DNA of 64,000 bases, taken from the NCBI GenBank assembly GCA_964641895.1, contig CAZXLA010000001.1, forward strand, positions 22,314 through 86,313, written 5' to 3'. The position numbers were made by a program, and so were the translations under genes. Positions 58,970-64,000 of the stretch are shown here, piece after piece; position 1 is the stretch's first letter, and each line of letters starts with the position of its first letter. The notes below the pieces were generated by a model, which saw nothing but the letters and a program-made list of their open reading frames with translations, searched no databases and was not told where the DNA came from. The DNA is from UBA2421 sp964641895. GTDB taxonomy: Bacteria > Planctomycetota > Phycisphaerae > Tepidisphaerales > Tepidisphaeraceae.

Positions 58970-61900
58970 ATGCGAGTGCTGGTTCACGAAGTACGCGACT
59001 TCAGCAAGCGCGGCGACGCGCTGCCCATCCCCAACCTCATCGAAGTTCAGCGGGCGGCGTATAACCGCTTCCTGCAGAAGGACGTCGATGCGCTCAAACG
59101 CAAGGGCGAAGGCCTCGAAGCGCTGCTGCGCGAAGTGTTCCCGATCGAGAGCTACGACGGCAACCTTCGCCTTGATTACGTCAGTTATGAACTGCTCGAA
59201 GCGCGCTACACCACCGACGAATGCCGCGCGCTGCGCCTCACGTTCGGCATGCCCTTTCGCATCCGCGTGAAGTTCACCCGCAAAGACAAAGACGAGGTGA
59301 TGGAAGACAGCATCTACCTCGGCGAAATCCCGATCATGATCGGCGGCGGCGAGTTCATCATCAACGGCGCCGAGCGCGTGATTGTGAACCAGCTTCACCG
59401 CTCGCCGGGCGTCGACTTCCTCATTGAAGTGCAGGAAGGCGATCGTCCGCTGCACGGCTTCCGCGTTATTCCCGAGCGCGGCTCGTGGATCGAATGCGCC
59501 GTGACCAAGAAAGACGCGCTTTCGGTGCGCATCGACCAGAGCAGCAAAATCCCCGCAACAACATTCCTTCGCGCGCTGGATAAAAAATACAGCACCGGCG
59601 AAGCGATCATTCGCGAGTTCTACCAGGTCGAAACCGTCAAAACCAAAGACCTGCAGGCGACGTATTACGCCGCATCATCGATCATTGACGCCGAAAGCGG
59701 CGAAGAAGTCGTTAAGGCGGGCGCACAGATCGGCGAAGCGCTGCAGAAGATTCAGGCCAGTGCGCTAAAGAATACGGAAGTCGTCACGAAGGTGGCCGAC
59801 CCGCTGATTCTCAACACGCTCGCCGAAGACACCGCCGAGTCGCACGAAGCGGCGCTGCTTAAGATTTACGCGCGCCTGCGTCCGGGCAACCCGCCTCAGA
59901 TTGATAAGGCCAAGACGCTATTTGAAGAAAAATTCTTCGACGACAACCGCTACCGCCTCGGCCGAGTAGGCCGGTTCCGCATCAACCGCAAGTTTGATCA
60001 GAACGTCAGCGAAAATGAGATGACGCTTCGCAGCGAAGATCTCACTAACTCGTTGAAATACATGTTCAAGCTGCGCAACGGCGAAGGCTACGTCGACGAC
60101 ATCGATCACCTGGGCAACCGGCGGCTGCGTACCATCGACGAGCTGGCTTCCGAAGAGCTTCGCAAGGGCTTTCTGAAACTGAAGCGCACGGTGCAGGAGC
60201 GCATGAGCCTGAAAGACCCGAACGAAATCGGCCGGATCGCCGAACTGGTCAACAGCAAGAGCATCAGCAGCTCGATCGATTTCTTCTTCGGCCGCGGCGA
60301 GCTGTCGCAGGTGGTCGATCAGACCAATCCGCTCAGTCAGCTTACGCACGAGCGCCGGCTGTCGGCGCTTGGGCCCGGCGGCTTGAACCGTAAGCGAGCG
60401 GGTTTTGAAGTGCGCGACGTTCACATTTCGCACTACGGCAGAATCTGTCCGATCGAAACACCCGAAGGCACCAACATCGGTCTGATCGCTTCGCTGTCGA
60501 TTTATTCCGACATCGACGATTACGGCTTTCTCATTACGCCGTACCGGGTTGTAAAGAACGGCGCGGTTGAAGACACGCGCGGCATGCCGGCCGAAGAGGT
60601 GAAGAAAAAAGGGTACGTGAAATACCTGCGCGCCGATGAAGAAATGAAAGCCATCCTCGCTCCGCCGGACAGCGTGGAAAAAGACGGCCAGATTCAAAAA
60701 GGCATGGTTCTAGCCCGAGTGCAAGGCGACCTGGCCACCGTGCCGAGCAAAGACGTGCAGTATGTCGACATCAGCCCCCGTCAGACCGTTTCGGTTTCGG
60801 CGGCGCTGATTCCGTTTCTGGAACACGACGACGCCAACCGGGCGTTGATGGGTTCAAACATGCAGCGCCAGGCCGTGCCGCTGCTGCGCGTCGACCCGCC
60901 TGTCGTCGCCACGGGCATGGAGAAATCGGTCGCATTCAACAGCGGCATGGTGGTGAAGGCCGAACGCGCCGGCGTGGTAACCACGGTCGACGCCACGCGC
61001 ATTATCATCGATAACGCCGACGAATACGTTCTTCGAAAGTTTCATGGCCTCAACGAGCGCACGTGCCTGAACCAGAAGCCGATCGTCAAGAAGGGCGCCC
61101 GCGTTAAAAAGGGCCAGGTCATTGCAGATGGTCCGGCCACGTTTCTGGGCGAGCTTGCTCTGGGTCGCAACGTGCTGGTCGCGTTCATGACCTTTGATGG
61201 CTACAACTTTGAAGACGCCATTGTCATCAGCCAGCGTCTGGTGAAAGACGATACGTTCACTTCGATTCACATCGAAAGCTACGACGTCGAAATTCGCGAA
61301 ACCAAGCTGGGCCGCGAAGAGTTCACGCGTGATATTCCAAACGTCAGCGAACGTGCGCTGGCGAATCTGGATGAAGCAGGCATCGTCCGGGTCGGTACGC
61401 GGGTGGGGCCAGGCGATATTCTGGTCGGCAAGATTGCTCCGAAGTCCAAGAGCGAGCTTACGCCGGAAGAAAAGCTGCTTCATGCCATCTTCGGCCGTGC
61501 CGGCGAAGACGTGAAGAATGATTCGCTGGAAATGCCCGCCGGCGAGGAAGGCGTGGTGATCGATGCCAGGCGCTTCAGCCGTCGCATGCACATGAGCGAC
61601 GACCAGAAGAAGGCGTTGAAGAAGGACATCGACAAATACGAAAAAGACATGAACCTGCGCGCCATCGTCATCTTCAAGCAGATGGTGGCGGAAGTGAATG
61701 AGGTTCTGGGCACGCAACTTGTCGACCCGAACACGCGCCAGAAGGTGGCGCAAAGCGAAATCCCTGACGTGCTGATGGAACAGATCGACACGTTCAGTGA
61801 AGACTGGATCAAAGGCGGCAAGGAAGCCAAGGAACAGGCGATTAACACGCACGGCCGGTTCTGGCCGCGGGTGCAGGCGGTGCTGAAGGAAAAGGCCCGC

Positions 61901-62785
61901 AAGATGGAGCACATGAAGCGGGGCGATGAATTGCCCAGCGGCGTGCTCGAAATGGTGAAAATTTACGTCGCAACCAAGCGCCAGTTGAGCGTCGGCGACA
62001 AAATGGCCGGTCGTCACGGCAACAAGGGCGTTATTGCCCGTATCGTGCCGGACGAAGACATGCCTTTCCTCGAAGACGGCACCCCGGTCGATATCATGCT
62101 TAACCCCCTGGGTGTGCCGAGCCGAATGAACGTCGGCCAGATTCTAGAAACGCATCTGGGCTGGGCGATGGCCGTGCTCGGCCAGCAAGCGGTTACGCCG
62201 GTGTTTGACGGCGGGACTGAAGATGAGATTTTCAAGTGCGTTGAACAGGCCAATGAGGCGATCAAGCAGCGTCGGAAGGATCGCAAAGCCACCGGTAAAG
62301 TGCTCGGCACGCGCGAGCTCGACCACATTATGCCGTACGGCGGCAAGGTGCAGTTGCACGACGGCCGCACCGGCGAGTCGTTCGAACAGCGAACCACCGT
62401 CGGCTACATCTACATGATGAAGCTGCATCACTTGGTGGACGACAAAATCCACGCTCGCGCCACCGGCCCCTACAGCCTCATCACCCAGCAACCCTTGGGC
62501 GGCAAGGCCCGCACGGGTGGGCAGCGGTTCGGTGAGATGGAAGTGTGGGGTCTGGAAGCGTACGGCGCTGCGTATGTGCTGCAGGAGCTTCTCACGGTCA
62601 AGAGCGACGACGTGGAAGGCCGCACGAAGATTTACGAAAGCATGGTCAAAGGCAACAACACGCTGGAGGCCGGCACGCCGGTGTCGTTCGACGTGCTGTG
62701 CAACGAAATCCGCGGGCTGGGATTGAATATCCAGCTTGAGAAGAAGAACGGCGCGGTGGATAAGGATGATGAGGATTTGATGTAA
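58970..62785 (+). CDS. rpoB: RNA polymerase subunit beta
   Basis: The 1271-residue product is full length: 'SKRGDALPIPNLIEVQ' at the start, 'GGGEFIINGAERVIVNQLHRSPG' (in parts), the Rif region 'ELSQVVDQTNPLSQLTHER' followed by 'RLSALGPGG', 'HYGRICPIETPEGTNIGLI', 'GDKMAGRHGNKGV' and 'GGKARTGGQRFGEMEVW'. E. coli D516, H526 and S531 are conserved; F514 and M515 positions are both Val. It normally continues into rpoC, but here 974 bp intervene. Confidence 0.98.
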   Translation: MRVLVHEVRDFSKRGDALPIPNLIEVQRAAYNRFLQKDVDALKRKGEGLEALLREVFPIESYDGNLRLDYVSYELLEARYTTDECRALRLTFGMPFRIRVKFTRKDKDEVMEDSIYLGEIPIMIGGGEFIINGAERVIVNQLHRSPGVDFLIEVQEGDRPLHGFRVIPERGSWIECAVTKKDALSVRIDQSSKIPATTFLRALDKKYSTGEAIIREFYQVETVKTKDLQATYYAASSIIDAESGEEVVKAGAQIGEALQKIQASALKNTEVVTKVADPLILNTLAEDTAESHEAALLKIYARLRPGNPPQIDKAKTLFEEKFFDDNRYRLGRVGRFRINRKFDQNVSENEMTLRSEDLTNSLKYMFKLRNGEGYVDDIDHLGNRRLRTIDELASEELRKGFLKLKRTVQERMSLKDPNEIGRIAELVNSKSISSSIDFFFGRGELSQVVDQTNPLSQLTHERRLSALGPGGLNRKRAGFEVRDVHISHYGRICPIETPEGTNIGLIASLSIYSDIDDYGFLITPYRVVKNGAVEDTRGMPAEEVKKKGYVKYLRADEEMKAILAPPDSVEKDGQIQKGMVLARVQGDLATVPSKDVQYVDISPRQTVSVSAALIPFLEHDDANRALMGSNMQRQAVPLLRVDPPVVATGMEKSVAFNSGMVVKAERAGVVTTVDATRIIIDNADEYVLRKFHGLNERTCLNQKPIVKKGARVKKGQVIADGPATFLGELALGRNVLVAFMTFDGYNFEDAIVISQRLVKDDTFTSIHIESYDVEIRETKLGREEFTRDIPNVSERALANLDEAGIVRVGTRVGPGDILVGKIAPKSKSELTPEEKLLHAIFGRAGEDVKNDSLEMPAGEEGVVIDARRFSRRMHMSDDQKKALKKDIDKYEKDMNLRAIVIFKQMVAEVNEVLGTQLVDPNTRQKVAQSEIPDVLMEQIDTFSEDWIKGGKEAKEQAINTHGRFWPRVQAVLKEKARKMEHMKRGDELPSGVLEMVKIYVATKRQLSVGDKMAGRHGNKGVIARIVPDEDMPFLEDGTPVDIMLNPLGVPSRMNVGQILETHLGWAMAVLGQQAVTPVFDGGTEDEIFKCVEQANEAIKQRRKDRKATGKVLGTRELDHIMPYGGKVQLHDGRTGESFEQRTTVGYIYMMKLHHLVDDKIHARATGPYSLITQQPLGGKARTGGQRFGEMEVWGLEAYGAAYVLQELLTVKSDDVEGRTKIYESMVKGNNTLEAGTPVSFDVLCNEIRGLGLNIQLEKKNGAVDKDDEDLM

Positions 62786-62845
62786 AGGCAGGTTGCAGAC
62801 AAGGGCTCGTTCTGGAGGCCAGATAACTGGGATATAAAGACCGGA

Positions 62846-63004
62846 ATGAAAGGCCCCGGGAGTGCCTTGTCAGCAATCTCACTGCCTTTGATCATCGGAG
62901 GCGTGTTTTTGGTCGGCCACGGTATTCGGCCACTTGGGATATTTTTGACGGCATGCGGCACGGTGATTTTCGCGATTGGTTTTTTCATCTGGCGAAATCA
63001 ATGA
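62846..63004 (+). CDS. Small two-helix membrane protein (52 aa)
   Basis: The frame MKGPGSALSAISLPLIIGG... has two hydrophobic helices ('ISLPLIIGGVFLVGHGI' and 'LGIFLTACGTVIFAIGFFIW') and a stop at TGA. No clear SD is present and no family is recognised. The clean hydrophobic pattern and its position just after rpoB are the support. Confidence 0.5.
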   Translation: MKGPGSALSAISLPLIIGGVFLVGHGIRPLGIFLTACGTVIFAIGFFIWRNQ

Positions 63005-63066
63005 CGAAGAGCGGATGTGACGGATACAGGAGTCAGTTGTAGTTGGCAGCGATCGGAGACTGTCGA

Positions 63067-63447
63067 ATGGAATGGATTGAAATTGGCTTGGAAAGTCTGC
63101 ATGCGGCCAAAGCCATTAGTGAGCGATATCCGCGGAGTTGTGTTTCATGATGTTACTACGCTGCGGCGCATGTTATGTTGACGGATTCACTCCATGCCGC
63201 GGGTTATTTGCCGATCGCTTCGCGTCAAACACCTCCGCATAACGCGCAGGCGGGTCTTATTGGCGCGCATCTGGCCGGGAAAGGTCAGAAGGTAGTGAAG
63301 GATCTTCGTGCGGCGGTACGCCGTCTTTATCGCCGAAGGCTCGACGCCGACTACAGCCGAAAGGCAACTGTCGATCGTGGTGCAGCGATAGAATCCTTGC
63401 GTGATGTTTCGACTGTATTCAGGCTGTTGAAAGTGGTTGAATCGTGA
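63067..63447 (+). pseudogene. HEPN-domain gene with in-frame TGA at the predicted catalytic Arg
   Basis: One frame runs MEWIEIGLESLHAAKAIS... SCVS-[TGA 63148]-CYYAAAH ... 'RRLYRRRLDADYSRKATVDR' ... 'VFRLLKVVES'. HEPN/UPF0332 proteins have 'SRxYYAxxH', the R-x4-6-H ribonuclease motif; the TGA takes the place of that Arg (CGA to TGA would do it). The product would be 126 residues, the usual HEPN length. Restart at ATG 63175 would give a fragment without the motif. The stop overlaps the next gene (GTGA). Probably a recent nonsense mutation; recoding is not excluded. Confidence 0.6.
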
Positions 63448-63707
63448 AGCCGATTTCTGATCCACAAGTTCGCGGCGAGATAGCCAGTCGTGCTCAGATT
63501 GCGCTCGATCGCCACCAGCCTCGTCAATACCGCATCAGCGTTAACTCAGACGAGATTCTCGAAGATGACGGATGGTTTCACATTTTGGTGGAAACACCTG
63601 GAGATCTCCGCGACAGAGATTTCTATGACGCCTTGGCAGAAGCCGAGGCTGAATTGCAGGACAACCAGGGTCATCACTACTTACTTGTGCCAGTGATTAT
63701 CGAGTGA
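63444..63707 (+). CDS. Uncharacterised partner of the HEPN gene
   Basis: The 87-residue acidic protein starts at GTG overlapping the HEPN stop. It has 'ISVNSDEILEDDGWFHILVE' and 'DFYDALAEAEAELQDNQGHH', ending 'LLVPVIIE'. I do not recognise the family. Coupling and size suggest an antitoxin-like or accessory role for the HEPN protein, which is an inference from context only. Confidence 0.6.
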   Translation: MKPISDPQVRGEIASRAQIALDRHQPRQYRISVNSDEILEDDGWFHILVETPGDLRDRDFYDALAEAEAELQDNQGHHYLLVPVIIE

Positions 63708-63759
63708 CCTGAGCTGGAACCGTGCTGGAAAAAAGATGTACGTTTAACGGGAAACAATC

Positions 63760-64000
63760 ATGGCAGAAACAGTCTACGATCGTGTTAACGACTACGGCTC
63801 GGTTCGCATTCAACTCGCCAGCCCGAACGATATTCGTTCGTGGTCTTTCGGCGAGGTGAAGAAGCCCGAGACGATCAATTACCGCACCTACCGCGCCGAG
63901 AAGGACGGTCTGTTTTGCGAGCGCATTTTCGGACCCGAGCGCGATTGGGAATGCTCGTGCGGAAAGTACAAGGGCACGAAGTACAAAGGCATCATCTGTG
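63760..64000 (+). CDS. rpoC: RNA polymerase subunit beta' (N-terminal part)
   Basis: The frame MAETVYDRVNDYGSVRIQLA continues with 'IRSWSFGEVKKPETINYRTY', 'KDGLFCERIFGPERDWECSC' and 'GKYKGTKYKGIIC', the beta' start with three of the four zinc-ribbon cysteines before the window ends. It is cut by the window edge. Confidence 0.97.
   Translation, partial: MAETVYDRVNDYGSVRIQLASPNDIRSWSFGEVKKPETINYRTYRAEKDGLFCERIFGPERDWECSCGKYKGTKYKGIIC

Noticed and set aside
60854..62017. Minus-strand open frame of 387 codons inside rpoB
   Set aside because: It is antisense to highly conserved rpoB motifs; no SD or family match.
63148..63150. TGA read as an amino acid through a changed genetic code or selenocysteine
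   Set aside because: Other genes in the window (for example queG, hpt, rplL's neighbours) end normally with TGA, and no SECIS-like hairpin was recognised directly after it; a nonsense mutation is simpler.

Overview
The window looks like a chromosomal piece of a planctomycete, plausibly of the Phycisphaerae/Tepidisphaerales type. This is inferred from a secreted protein with the planctomycete 'LESRTHLAA' export motif, two Uma2-type nucleases, a PGPGW/LPG-synthase membrane protein, GC-rich coding sequence with mixed ATG/GTG/TTG starts and weak Shine-Dalgarno use, and many intergenic repeats. Nothing in it looks like a prophage, plasmid or CRISPR locus.

Layout. 1-1.1 kb: the 3' end of an unrecognised gene, two parS-like palindromes and tRNA-Cys. 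1.1-6.8 kb: a free-standing HrpA C-terminal half, a CbiX-like chelatase and an M28/PDZ lipoprotein peptidase (minus strand), then a fructosamine-kinase-like gene and a hidden small lipoprotein. 6.9-31 kb: housekeeping and envelope genes, including a MATE pump, queG, hsp20, miaA, a serine hydrolase, a UvrD-like helicase, a CBM6-kelch protein, an M42-like peptidase, hpt, an amidohydrolase, an RNase HII-like protein, crcB, comM, aroC, a VapBC-like pair and purC. 31.9-52 kb: a GH10-like protein that lacks both catalytic glutamates, uvrB, nadC, an orphan methyltransferase, CBS and cyclic-nucleotide-binding proteins, ctpA, tsaD, nnrD, and a BtuF/BtuC pair without its ATPase. 52.4-64 kb: tRNA-Thr, tuf, rpmG, tRNA-Trp, secE, nusG, rplK, rplA, rplJ, rplL, a terminator, rpoB and the start of rpoC. 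This is the conserved transcription/translation cluster, but rpoB and rpoC are separated by 974 bp carrying a small membrane protein and a HEPN-type gene pair.

The most unusual signal is a set of short-period repeats between genes. At least six different heptamer families (units such as ATTGACG, TTGCCAG, ATTGCGG, GCCGATA, CAACTTT, GTTGxxx) and one decamer family sit exactly at gene ends, usually as two arms in inverted orientation. In at least six genes (queG, ctpA, rplA, rplJ, the cNMP/DUF1003 gene, the HhH gene) the stop codon lies inside the repeat. Other GC-rich hairpin modules have been captured in frame inside tsaD and, probably, a uvrD-like helicase. A second striking observation is a HEPN gene between rpoB and rpoC whose predicted catalytic arginine codon is an in-frame TGA.

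All calls come from reading the sequence and from memory of protein families. No database search was run.
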